Below are positions 16,833-24,950 of a stretch of 38,292 nt of DNA, in pieces (position 1 is the first letter of the stretch; each line of letters begins with the position of its first letter). Under the pieces are notes generated by a model. That model worked only from the letters and a program-made list of their open reading frames with translations, made no database searches and had not been told where the DNA came from. Origin of the DNA: Deltaproteobacteria bacterium (lineage in GTDB: Bacteria > Desulfobacterota > Dissulfuribacteria > Dissulfuribacterales > UBA3076); contig DQXT01000051.1 of NCBI GenBank assembly GCA_011042225.1, positions 1 through 38,292 on the forward strand. Direction: 5' to 3'. The translations under genes were made by a program, and so were the position numbers.

Positions 16833-18185
16833 ATGAAGTGGTTTTTTTCGCCTTGCCGGGCGACAATATTTGTGTCTAGCTTATTCTTCGTTTGTTTAAG
16901 CGGAGGAGTCGGTACATTGGCTTATGGAGAATCTGTTGAAGACCTGAAGACGCAGATGAAGACAATGCAGGACCAGATGATACAGATGCAAAAAAATATG
17001 CAGGCCCTTCAGAATCGTATCAATCAGCTTGAAACAGCTCCACCGGCACCACAGGTTGTGGCCGCTCCTGAAATTCCAGCCCTGACGGCCGATGAGGTAA
17101 CCGCCCTTAAAAACCTTACGACATTTGGCAATGTATGGTCAAAGTACAACATGAAGCTCTATGGAAAAGTCAAGGTCGACTTTAATTACGATACGGCCGA
17201 ATTTAAAAATTACAATGACTTTATAGGTTGTGTGGCCAAGGAGAGTGATTATGAAAACGACTCTACCGACTTTAATCCCCGTGATACCCGGTTGGGATTC
17301 AAAGCAAGTCACAAGTGGGACGAATGGTCGGCCATGGCCCACATAGAGACTGATTTCTACGGCGACAACTCAGGCAACAACCTTATTCCACGTATGCGTC
17401 TAGGCTATATTAATGTCGGCTATGAAAAGACTCATACAAGCATGCTGGTCGGCCAGGACTGGATACCGGTCTCACAGCTCAATCCATCGACCGTTGACTT
17501 CGGTATTCTGACCGCTGCGGGGAACCTGTGGTGGCGTGTCCCGCAGATTACAGTGAGGCAAGAACTGGGAGATTTCCAGGTATTGGCATCGGTAATGAAA
17601 CACCGACGTACGGATACTGAAAACGAGGACCGTATGCCGTGGCTTCTCACCCGGATACAGTACTCTGATGAAATTCTCGGCAAAGGCGGACTTGTAGCCC
17701 TTGGCGGAGGTTACCGAAATGCAGACTATGGGCAGGATAGTTCTGATAACGCCGACCGCTGGCTGATTTGCGGGGAATTAAAGTACGTCACAGGCCCCTT
17801 TACCTTAAAGGGTGAGATCTGGACCGGTGAGGGCATCGGGCGCAACTTCCTTCGCTATGATCTGGATATGGCGTACGATAATGATAAGGCTGAGTATGGT
17901 GAACCTGCATCAGCCTATGGCGGATGGGCAGATCTTACTTATGCATTCAATGACAAGACCACTATGGCAGTAGGTTATGGCTTTGACAATCCTAATAACG
18001 GCGACATAGGAGACTACACTAATGACCGTCGGTTTACGCGTAACGAACAGTATTTCATCAATACCTGGTATTCACTCTCTGAACCACTTAAGGTAGGTGC
18101 TGAATATATTTTCATCGAGACCGAGCGGCATAGGCAAATACATTCAGGAAACCGCTTTACGGTCTCCATGCAGTATGTCTTCTAA
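16833..18185 (+). CDS. outer-membrane porin with N-terminal coiled coil
   Basis: A Sec signal peptide (basic start, hydrophobic core, cleavage probably near AYG-E at about residue 32) precedes a Gln/Met-rich coiled coil (about residues 34-68: DLKTQMKTMQDQM and following). A long region of alternating polar and aromatic residues ends in SMQYVF, the terminal aromatic expected of an outer-membrane beta-barrel. Motifs such as DTRLGFKASHKWDEWSAMAHIE and LRMGYENVG-like strands resemble porins encoded beside acs genes in other Desulfobacterota. A role in diffusion of acetate or related anions is inferred from location. AGAGGAGG precedes the start, and the 35-base gap suggests co-transcription with acs. 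Confidence 0.87.
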   Translation: MKWFFSPCRATIFVSSLFFVCLSGGVGTLAYGESVEDLKTQMKTMQDQMIQMQKNMQALQNRINQLETAPPAPQVVAAPEIPALTADEVTALKNLTTFGNVWSKYNMKLYGKVKVDFNYDTAEFKNYNDFIGCVAKESDYENDSTDFNPRDTRLGFKASHKWDEWSAMAHIETDFYGDNSGNNLIPRMRLGYINVGYEKTHTSMLVGQDWIPVSQLNPSTVDFGILTAAGNLWWRVPQITVRQELGDFQVLASVMKHRRTDTENEDRMPWLLTRIQYSDEILGKGGLVALGGGYRNADYGQDSSDNADRWLICGELKYVTGPFTLKGEIWTGEGIGRNFLRYDLDMAYDNDKAEYGEPASAYGGWADLTYAFNDKTTMAVGYGFDNPNNGDIGDYTNDRRFTRNEQYFINTWYSLSEPLKVGAEYIFIETERHRQIHSGNRFTVSMQYVF

Positions 18186-18585
18186 GAGGTATAAAAGTGG
18201 TACTGGATATTTCATATAGGCCATCATGTGCTATCATTCGCGCTATATGTCGCCATATATGAAATATCCACAGGTAATAGAAACTTCTTGAAGGAGGTTT
18301 AATAGTATTACAGAAATTACCTATTTGAAAAATCGATGGCGAAAAATAATTACTTATTAATATTCTGGCATCATTCATTTTAAGGTTAATACTTTTTAGT
18401 CGTTTTGATCAAAGCGAAAATTCTTTAAGTATTGGTTTATAACATCTGTGTTGGTTTCACTATTTGCAATGACGACGAAAGATGTCAGCTACCTACATGA
18501 AGAAATGCCAATGTTTTATTAAAATATTTTGCATGCGAAAAACGTTTAGTCGTAAAATTATAAAAGCATTTAAGGAGTTTGATCT
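18186..18585. other. spacer between the porin and the second acs-like gene
   Basis: These 400 bases hold the long hairpin at 18204-18270 and, just after it, a near-perfect ribosome-binding sequence AAGGAGG (18291-18297) with no start codon or useful ORF behind it. The remainder is AT-rich. A GG/GC pair resembling a sigma-54 promoter occurs near 18452 but its spacing is eleven, not ten. No gene is visible, although the orphan ribosome site may mark a lost one. Confidence 0.5.
18204..18270. repeat. long inverted repeat with a 15-bp perfect stem
   Basis: TGGATATTTCATATA (18204-18218) and TATATGAAATATCCA (18256-18270) are exact complements, and the stem continues with GGC/GCC after one unpaired T. 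The loop is about 30 bases. There is no T-run on either side, so it is not a standard terminator. It may protect the upstream acs-porin mRNA or form an RNA regulatory element. Confidence 0.75.
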
Positions 18586-20661
18586 ATGGCAAAAAAAGCA
18601 TCTGTAAAGACATCAGCATCAGAAATCGCTGTCCACTGGAAAGAGGAAGATTATTATAATCCTCCCATAAAATTTATTGCTCAGGCAAACCTGACCGACG
18701 AAGGTGTATATGACCGGTTCAGCCTTGACAACTTCCCTGAATGTTTCAAGGAATATGCTGATTTACTGGACTGGTACAAGTACTGGCATACAACACTTGA
18801 TACAAGTGACGCGCCCTGCTGGAAGTGGTTCGTGGGCGGGAAGATAAACGCTTGTTATAACTGTGTAGACAGGCATCTTGAAAAGAACAAGAATAAGACT
18901 GCAATCCACTGGGTACCTGAACCTGAAAACGAACGAATTGAGCACCTTACGTATCAGGACCTATATGGAAGGATCAACGAGTTTGCCTCTCTGCTTCGTG
19001 ACTTTGCGGGTCTAAAGGCAGGCGACAGGGTGACGCTTCACCTGCCCATGGTGGCGGAACTCCCCATAACCATGCTTGCGTGCGCCAGACTCGGCGTTAT
19101 TCACTCTGAGGTCTTTGGAGGTTTCAGCGGCCACGCATGCGCAGACAGAATCGTTGACTCCGGAAGTAATGTGCTCATAACCATTGACGGTTATTACCGG
19201 GGAGGCAAGCTCCTTGACCATAAAGCAAACGCAGACATAGCTGTAGCCAAGGCGGAAAAGGAAGGCCAGACCGTTGATAAGGTCTTAATATGGCAGCGCT
19301 ATCCCGGGAAAAACTCGAGTCCTACGCCTATGGTAGAAGGTCGTGATTTCATTGTAAATGATCTAATCAAGGAGTATCGAGGCAAAAGGGTGGATCCGGT
19401 ACCCATGCCTGCTGAAGCCCCCCTGTTCCTGATGTATACGAGTGGAACCACTGGAAAACCCAAGGGATGCCAGCACAGCACAGGAGGATACCTTGCTTAT
19501 GTGACTGGGACCTCAAAATATATCCAGGATATCCATCCGGAGGATGTTTACTGGTGTATGGCCGATATCGGCTGGATCACAGGACATTCATATATTGTTT
19601 ACGGCCCATTGGCCCTTTGCGCATCTTCTGTAATTTTTGAAGGTGTGCCCACTTATCCTGACGCGGGACGGGCGTGGAGGATAGCGGAAGAATTGGATGT
19701 AAATATCTTCCATACTGCACCAACCGCAATACGGGCACTCAGAAAAATCGGTCCTGATGAACCTGCTAAGTACAATTATCACTTTAAACACATGACCACT
19801 GTCGGAGAACCTATCGAGCCGGAGGTATGGAAATGGTACTATAATGTAGTCGGGAAGGGTGAGGCAGTAATAGTTGATACTTGGTGGCAGACGGAGAACG
19901 GCGGTTTTCTCTGCAGTACCGTGCCTGCGATTAGGCCCATGAAGCCCGGCAGTGCAGGTCCTGGTGTACCTGGTATTCATCCGATAATCTACGATGATGA
20001 TGGAAACGTAGTACGTGCAGGAGCTGGAAAGGCAGGTAATATCTGTATACAGAATCCCTGGCCGGGCCAGTTCCAGACTATATGGGGAGATCGTGATAGA
20101 TTTGTATCCACGTATTTTGCAAGATACTGCAAAAACAAAAATAGTAAGGACTGGCGTGATTGGCCTTACCTTGCCGGTGATGCGGCGGTGTTGTCCGAAG
20201 ACGGATACTATCGCATCCTCGGAAGAATTGATGACGTAATCAATGTATCCGGACACCGGCTTGGGACCAAGGAACTTGAGTCCGCTTCTCTTGATGTCCC
20301 TGAAGTGGCGGAAGCGGCGGTTGTTCCTGTAGTTGACGAAATAAAGGGAATGGTCCCTGATCTCTATGTATCTCTGAAACCGGGATACGATCCCAGCCCT
20401 GAGTTGGTTGCCAAGATCTCACAGAGTATCTGTGATTCCATCGGCAAAATCGCAAGGCCGAGAAAGGTCTGGATTGTACCGGATATGCCGAAAACACGTT
20501 CCGGTAAAATAATGCGCAGGATACTGTCAGCCATATCCAACGATAGGGATGTAGGTGATACCACTACGTTGGCGAATCCTGATATCGTCACTGAAATCCA
20601 AAAGATGTCGCAGGAGATGATAGATGACCTTAAAAAGAGCAAAAAAGAACTGATGAAGTAA
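18586..20661 (+). CDS. second acetyl-CoA synthetase-like acyl-CoA synthetase
   Basis: A 691-residue AMP-forming acyl-CoA synthetase clearly different from the first. It has WKWFVGGKINACYNCVDRH, the YTSGTTGKPKGCQH adenylate motif (about residue 284), DTWWQTENGG in the acid pocket (about 433), GDAAVLSEDGYY, GRIDDVINVSGHRLG and the C-terminal PKTRSGKIMRRIL with the catalytic lysine and normal Ser. The Trp pocket points to acetate or propionate, but kinetic preference cannot be told. The N-terminus is extended by Lys/Ser/Ala-rich residues, and the C-terminus ends in a Lys-rich helix. AAGGAG precedes the ATG. The OFA carrier follows after 42 bases, so acid import and activation are probably co-expressed. 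Confidence 0.93.
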   Translation: MAKKASVKTSASEIAVHWKEEDYYNPPIKFIAQANLTDEGVYDRFSLDNFPECFKEYADLLDWYKYWHTTLDTSDAPCWKWFVGGKINACYNCVDRHLEKNKNKTAIHWVPEPENERIEHLTYQDLYGRINEFASLLRDFAGLKAGDRVTLHLPMVAELPITMLACARLGVIHSEVFGGFSGHACADRIVDSGSNVLITIDGYYRGGKLLDHKANADIAVAKAEKEGQTVDKVLIWQRYPGKNSSPTPMVEGRDFIVNDLIKEYRGKRVDPVPMPAEAPLFLMYTSGTTGKPKGCQHSTGGYLAYVTGTSKYIQDIHPEDVYWCMADIGWITGHSYIVYGPLALCASSVIFEGVPTYPDAGRAWRIAEELDVNIFHTAPTAIRALRKIGPDEPAKYNYHFKHMTTVGEPIEPEVWKWYYNVVGKGEAVIVDTWWQTENGGFLCSTVPAIRPMKPGSAGPGVPGIHPIIYDDDGNVVRAGAGKAGNICIQNPWPGQFQTIWGDRDRFVSTYFARYCKNKNSKDWRDWPYLAGDAAVLSEDGYYRILGRIDDVINVSGHRLGTKELESASLDVPEVAEAAVVPVVDEIKGMVPDLYVSLKPGYDPSPELVAKISQSICDSIGKIARPRKVWIVPDMPKTRSGKIMRRILSAISNDRDVGDTTTLANPDIVTEIQKMSQEMIDDLKKSKKELMK

Positions 20662-20703
20662 CAACTCATTCTATATTAGAGCATCTTTAGGAGGTAGATA
20701 AAT

Positions 20704-22002
20704 ATGACGGCTCAAATTACAAAAGAACCAGCACAGGCCTGGATAACTACCTTTGCGGGTACTGCCATCAACCTGTGTCTTGGTATATTATATGCCTGGA
20801 GCATATGGAAATCGAGCCTGGTTGATGTGGATAAAGCTGGTCAAGTCATCGAAGAAGGTATAAATGCGGGTTGGACCTATCTTACCAACGCCCAGGCTGC
20901 AACACCGTTTTCTTTATGTGTTATCATCTTTGCCTTGCTGATGATCCCCGGGGGCCGCATACAAGATAAATTCGGCCCCAAGGTGGGTGCAACCGTGGGT
21001 GGACTTTTCCTTGCCGCCGGCTGCATAATTGCCGGATTGATGAAGAGTTATGCCGGGCTGGTTTTGGGTTTCGGCATACTTGGGGGCATTGGCATGGGTA
21101 TTGGTTATGCCGCCCCCACCCCTGCGGCCCTCAAGTGGTTTGGTCCACACAGAAGAGGTCTTGTCGCAGGACTTGTGGTAGGCGGCTACGGAGGAGCGGC
21201 CCTCTATATCAGCCCTCTGGCTCAATATCTGATTGACCATTACGGCATAACAGGAAGCTTTGTCGGTCTGGGAATACTGTTCGCACTGGTGGTAATCATA
21301 GCGGGTCAGCTCCTGCTGACGCCTCCGGAAGGATATGTGCCTCCAGGGCCTAAAGTCGCGGCAACCGCCAAGCAGATAGCGGCTTCGACCAAGCATAATT
21401 GGAATACCTCTGAGATGATCAAGACCTGGCAGTTCTATGCCCTGGTATTCTTGTTCATGCTCACTACACAGTCAGGGCTTTTGATCATTGCAAACGCCAA
21501 CAGCCTGATGATCAAGGCAGGCCAAAACATACCATTTCTTGCGGCAAATGCCTGGATCCTTGTCTCATTTGGAGGTCTTGTCAATGCTGCCGGACGAGTC
21601 GGTACCGGTTCTTATTCTGACAAGATCGGGCGTGTGAATGCGTATACAATAAACTGCGCCATATCTGCCCTCTGTCTGTTTTCATTACCATTTGTAATTT
21701 CTACACAGAATGTACTGCTTCTGTTTGTGGTCGTTGGTATCGCATACTGGCAGTATGGCGGTGGTCTTGCCCTGTTGCCATCCTTTACTGCTGACTTCTA
21801 TGGGCCCAAGAACCTTGGATTTAACTATGGTCTGGTATTTCTGGGCTGGGGGTTAGGCTTTTTCATGGCACGGCTGGGTGGTACGATTGAAGACATAACA
21901 GGCAGTCTGAAGTATGCTTTTTATATCTCAGGAAGCTTGCTGATTCTTGGGGTTCTACTCGCGCGTATCACCACAAGGCCTAAATACCCCGGAGAAGAAT
22001 AG
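20704..22002 (+). CDS. OFA-family MFS transporter (OxlT-like)
   Basis: The 432-residue protein has about twelve hydrophobic segments and the major-facilitator loop RIQDKFGPKVG between helices 2 and 3. ILYAWSIWKSSL, GIGMGIGYAAPTPAALKWF and GRVGTGSYSDKIGRV match the oxalate/formate antiporter (OFA) family. Members carry small carboxylates, including oxalate/formate exchange in OxlT. The cargo here is more likely acetate or another monocarboxylate, because the gene follows an acyl-CoA synthetase by 42 bases. That is inference: no oxalyl- or formyl-CoA enzymes are seen in the window. AGGAGG precedes the ATG. Confidence 0.9.
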   Translation: MTAQITKEPAQAWITTFAGTAINLCLGILYAWSIWKSSLVDVDKAGQVIEEGINAGWTYLTNAQAATPFSLCVIIFALLMIPGGRIQDKFGPKVGATVGGLFLAAGCIIAGLMKSYAGLVLGFGILGGIGMGIGYAAPTPAALKWFGPHRRGLVAGLVVGGYGGAALYISPLAQYLIDHYGITGSFVGLGILFALVVIIAGQLLLTPPEGYVPPGPKVAATAKQIAASTKHNWNTSEMIKTWQFYALVFLFMLTTQSGLLIIANANSLMIKAGQNIPFLAANAWILVSFGGLVNAAGRVGTGSYSDKIGRVNAYTINCAISALCLFSLPFVISTQNVLLLFVVVGIAYWQYGGGLALLPSFTADFYGPKNLGFNYGLVFLGWGLGFFMARLGGTIEDITGSLKYAFYISGSLLILGVLLARITTRPKYPGEE

Positions 22003-22040
22003 CAGAAAATATGATATCTTTACCACAAGTCACTAGAAAT

Positions 22041-22115
22041 GAAATTTGAAATTGGAACAAATAATAACATGTAGATTTATTACCTGATTTCAAATTTCCA
22101 GTTTCCAGTTTCGGC
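22041..22115. repeat. inverted repeat plus TTTC heptamers after the transporter
   Basis: GAAATTTGAAAT (22041-22052) is perfectly complementary to ATTTCAAATTTC (22087-22098). The right arm runs into heptamers TTTCCAG, TTTCCAG and TTTCGGC (22095-22115). The 7-bp period and TTTC core resemble the repeat at the dnaE stop (2503-2523), suggesting one dispersed family. Confidence 0.65.
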
Positions 22116-22153
22116 AAAAAAAGGCGCATGTTATAATATATGCGCTTTTTTTT
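22116..22153 (+). terminator. strong hairpin terminator before the isochorismatase gene
   Basis: GCGCAT (22124-22129) pairs with ATGCGC (22140-22145); A7 precedes the stem and T8 follows it, so it can work in both directions. It ends 15 bases before the next start codon, with that gene's ribosome site AAGGAG immediately after it. Confidence 0.8.
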
Positions 22154-22168
22154 GTAAGGAGATAACCT

Positions 22169-22735
22169 ATGAGTGCTGATTGCCTGGATATTCTAAATCC
22201 CAAACGTTGCTGCCTCATGGTCATTGATCTTCAGGAAAACCTCATGAAGGCCATTCATAAAGCAGACAGGGTGATAGCCAATACCGCTCTTATGATACAC
22301 TGTGCCAAGGTTATGGAGATACCTGTTGTAGCAACGACACAATACAAAAAGGGCCTCGGTCCGTTTGTCCCTGAACTTGCCGAGTTGCTTGAGGATAACA
22401 CCTGTATAGACAAAATCGAGTTCAATTCACTTGCGAATTACAACGTGAAACAGGTCGTATTCAACCTGTCTGCCGCTGTTGATACTCTTATTATGGTAGG
22501 CGTAGAGGCTCATATATGCGTCTATCAGACTGCCGTTTGTGCAATAAAAATGGGATACAGGCCCTGGATAGTGGCTGATGCGATATCATCCAGGAAAGGA
22601 AGAAATGCCAAATCGGCTCTGGGCCGGATGGAAACCATTGGAGCATCTGTAGGACCGGCGGAAATGGCGGTTTACGAGCTGCTGGGGAAGGCGGGCTCTC
22701 CAGTGTTCAGGGCCATGTTGCCGCACCTAAGGTGA
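22169..22735 (+). CDS. isochorismatase-family cysteine hydrolase (YcaC/ISOC-like)
   Basis: A 188-residue single-domain hydrolase of the isochorismatase/nicotinamidase superfamily. The Asp-Lys-Cys triad is visible: Asp in MVIDLQENL (about residue 19), Lys in TTQYKKGLG (about 59) and Cys in GVEAHICVYQTA (about 117). The GxEAHxCV form and the C-terminal ASVGPAEMAVYELLG place it nearer YcaC and ISOC proteins than true nicotinamidases, and the substrate is unknown. Its start lies 15 bases after a strong terminator, so expression needs read-through or a promoter overlapping the hairpin. The PnuC-like gene comes next, which gives weak support to a nicotinamide link. Confidence 0.88.
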   Translation: MSADCLDILNPKRCCLMVIDLQENLMKAIHKADRVIANTALMIHCAKVMEIPVVATTQYKKGLGPFVPELAELLEDNTCIDKIEFNSLANYNVKQVVFNLSAAVDTLIMVGVEAHICVYQTAVCAIKMGYRPWIVADAISSRKGRNAKSALGRMETIGASVGPAEMAVYELLGKAGSPVFRAMLPHLR

Positions 22736-22787
22736 GTTGAACTGTGATTCCGATCAAAACGTCCCTGGTGCATGACTCAAAATTTTC

Positions 22788-23072
22788 ATGGAATTCAGGA
22801 GCACCCTTTGTGCCTCGTTGCCTGGAATTATGAATCATATTTTCCCATGGACACTGACCGCTCTTAGTATAATAGGGGCAATACTGAACATAAGAAAAAA
22901 ACGTTCTGGTTTTGCTGTCTATACAATGGCGAACATAGGGTGGATAATCGTGAATATCTATCACGGTATTTATGCCCAGGCCGCCCTTTTTATAGTCTTC
23001 ACCGGGCTTTCTATCTGGGGATGGATAGAGTGGAGTCGCAAAAAGTGGAGCAGACATGGCGGCATCCTTTGA
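22788..23072 (+). CDS. small three-helix membrane protein, PnuC-like
   Basis: A 94-residue protein (80 if it starts at the ATG at 22830, giving MNHIFPW) with about three hydrophobic segments. The order LTALSIIGAILNIRKKRSGFAVYTMANIGWIIVN... WGWIEWSRKK resembles half of a PnuC-type nicotinamide riboside or mononucleotide transporter, including the W-x-W-W-like end. Full PnuC has seven helices, so this would act as an oligomer, like a SemiSWEET-type half transporter, or have another role. The ribosome-binding site is weak for both starts. It overlaps the archease start by 17 bases. Function is inferred from resemblance only. Confidence 0.65.
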   Translation: MEFRSTLCASLPGIMNHIFPWTLTALSIIGAILNIRKKRSGFAVYTMANIGWIIVNIYHGIYAQAALFIVFTGLSIWGWIEWSRKKWSRHGGIL

Positions 23073-23475
23073 AACTTTTGAACACGGCGCTGATATAGGC
23101 ATTAGGGGTAGAGGCAAGACCTTGTCAGAGGCCTTTGAAAATGGTGCCAAGACAATGTTTTCTCTTTTTGTGGAAGACCTTGACACCATCATACCTCGGA
23201 AATCAGTTACAATTTCGTGTGAGTCCTTTGATATCGAGGGTCTATTTGTTGCATGGCTCAATTCCCTTTTGGCTGAATCCGATATACAAAGGCTGATATT
23301 CAGCGACTTCAAAGTCAGAATACAGGACCTTAGTCTTATGGGAACGGCAATGGGAGAACCGTTTGATTTATCAAGGCATCAACGAGGAGTAGAAGTTAAA
23401 GGAGCAACCTTTACAGAACTCGTAGTCAGGCAAGATGATGAAGGCTGGATTGCCCAGTGTGTTGTAGATGTATAG
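23056..23475 (+). CDS. archease (RtcB activator)
   Basis: Archease speeds up guanylylation and turnover of the RNA ligase RtcB. This 139-residue protein has the family start FETFEHGADIGIRGRG with the metal-binding His/Asp region, FENGAKTMFSLFVED, VAWLNSLLAESD and the C-terminal WIAQCVVDV, whose Asp is the second metal ligand in the family. RtcB is encoded 28 bases downstream, which makes the functional call firm. The start overlaps the end of the small membrane gene, so translation may be coupled. Confidence 0.92.
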   Translation: MAASFETFEHGADIGIRGRGKTLSEAFENGAKTMFSLFVEDLDTIIPRKSVTISCESFDIEGLFVAWLNSLLAESDIQRLIFSDFKVRIQDLSLMGTAMGEPFDLSRHQRGVEVKGATFTELVVRQDDEGWIAQCVVDV

Positions 23476-23503
23476 ATTAACATTATTATTATTTAAATAG
23501 ACC

Positions 23504-24934
23504 ATGGAGATTAAACAGCTAAAACGCCTGGAAGAATATCAGTGGGAAATTCCCATGGATAAGGATATGAGAGTCCCCGGCCTTATCTTTGCCAGTGAAG
23601 ATCTGATTTCCGAAATGGATGAAAAGGTGCGCCAACAGCTCAGCAATGTTGCCTCGCTGCCCGGGATTGTCAAGGCTGCCATTGCCATGCCCGATGCCCA
23701 CTGGGGCTATGGTTTTCCCATAGGAGGAGTAGCGGCATTTGATCCGGACGACGGCGGTATTATATCGGTAGGCGGAGTCGGCTATGATATTTCCTGCGGG
23801 GTCAGGAACCTGCAGACCGGTCTCATGCGAGACGAGATCCTGCCCGTCCTTGAGCCGCTGATAGATCGACTCTTCAAGGTTGTCCCATCTGGTATGGGTT
23901 CTGAAGGTAAGATCAGGCTGTCACCTGACGAACTGGATGAGGTTCTCACAGGAGGTGCGCAGTGGGCCGTAGGACGGGGTTATGGACTACCAGAAGATCT
24001 TGCCCACACGGAAGAACAGGGAAGACTGGAAGGGGCTGATCCGTCTTGTGTCTCGGATGTCGCTAAACTCCGACAGTATCGACAGGTGGGGACCCTTGGT
24101 TCAGGAAACCATTATCTGGAGATACAGTGCGTAGAAAGGATCTTTCATCAGCCCTCCGCCAAGGCCCTGGGTTTAAAACAGGGAGACATAATAGTGGCAA
24201 TCCACTGCGGCTCCAGGGCACTGGGCCATCAGATCGGAACCGATTATCTTCAGGTACTTGGTCAGGCCGGCAAGAAGTATCATATTCCAATCAGAGAACG
24301 GGAGCTTGTGTGCGCTCCAATAAAATCTCCTGAAGGACAAAGATATTATAAGGCCATGGCCTGTGGAGTGAACTGTGCACTGGCGAACCGGCAGGTAATT
24401 ACTCATCTGATCCGTCAGGTCTTTCAAGGAATATGTCCAAGAGCGAATTTGAAAAACCTTTATGATGTCAGCCATAATACATGCAAAATAGAAAATCACA
24501 AAATAAACAGCAGGGTGAAACGCCTTTTTGTCCACCGAAAGGGCGCTACCAGGGCTTTTGGTCCCGGCAGACCTGAATTGCCTGAGGCATTCAAAGATAT
24601 CGGTCAACCCGTTCTGGTAGGTGGAACTATGGGGACCTGTTCCTATATTCTGGTAGGCCGGGAAACAGGAGAAGCCATGGCCTGGGGTTCCGCCTGCCAC
24701 GGCGCAGGCCGTTCAATGAGTCGAAGAGCCGCGCTGAAGCGCTGGAAAGGCCGGAAGATAATCGCCGAACTGGCCCAAAAAGGTATACTCATAAGGGCAG
24801 CGAGCTACAGGGGTGCGGCTGAAGAGGCGCCCGAAGCATATAAGGACGTCACCGGGGTAGTGGATTCCACGCACATGGCAGGACTTGCAAGAAAGGTAGC
24901 GATGTTGAGACCTCTGGCCTGCATCAAGGGTTGA
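23504..24934 (+). CDS. rtcB: RNA-splicing ligase RtcB
   Basis: RtcB joins RNA 3'-phosphate or 2',3'-cyclic phosphate ends to 5'-OH ends, using GTP and Mn2+. The 476-residue protein is full length and shows the metal and guanylate residues: PDAHWGYGFPIGG (about residues 65-77), GVGYDISCGV with the Asp and Cys ligands (about 91-100), GSGNHYLE, AIHCGSRALGHQ, DVSHNT and ACHGAGR, whose His (about 399) receives GMP. Unlike many RtcB genes it carries no intein. It follows archease in one unit. Without a visible tRNA intron, an RNA-repair role after ribonuclease damage is the likely use, as proposed for bacterial RtcB. Confidence 0.96.
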   Translation: MEIKQLKRLEEYQWEIPMDKDMRVPGLIFASEDLISEMDEKVRQQLSNVASLPGIVKAAIAMPDAHWGYGFPIGGVAAFDPDDGGIISVGGVGYDISCGVRNLQTGLMRDEILPVLEPLIDRLFKVVPSGMGSEGKIRLSPDELDEVLTGGAQWAVGRGYGLPEDLAHTEEQGRLEGADPSCVSDVAKLRQYRQVGTLGSGNHYLEIQCVERIFHQPSAKALGLKQGDIIVAIHCGSRALGHQIGTDYLQVLGQAGKKYHIPIRERELVCAPIKSPEGQRYYKAMACGVNCALANRQVITHLIRQVFQGICPRANLKNLYDVSHNTCKIENHKINSRVKRLFVHRKGATRAFGPGRPELPEAFKDIGQPVLVGGTMGTCSYILVGRETGEAMAWGSACHGAGRSMSRRAALKRWKGRKIIAELAQKGILIRAASYRGAAEEAPEAYKDVTGVVDSTHMAGLARKVAMLRPLACIKG

Positions 24935-24950
24935 TTCCCTTTAAAAGTGC

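Noticed and set aside
18452-18468. Second sigma-54 promoter before the second synthetase gene
   Set aside because: TTGG and TTGC are present, but GG and GC are eleven bases apart instead of ten, a spacing sigma-54 does not normally accept.
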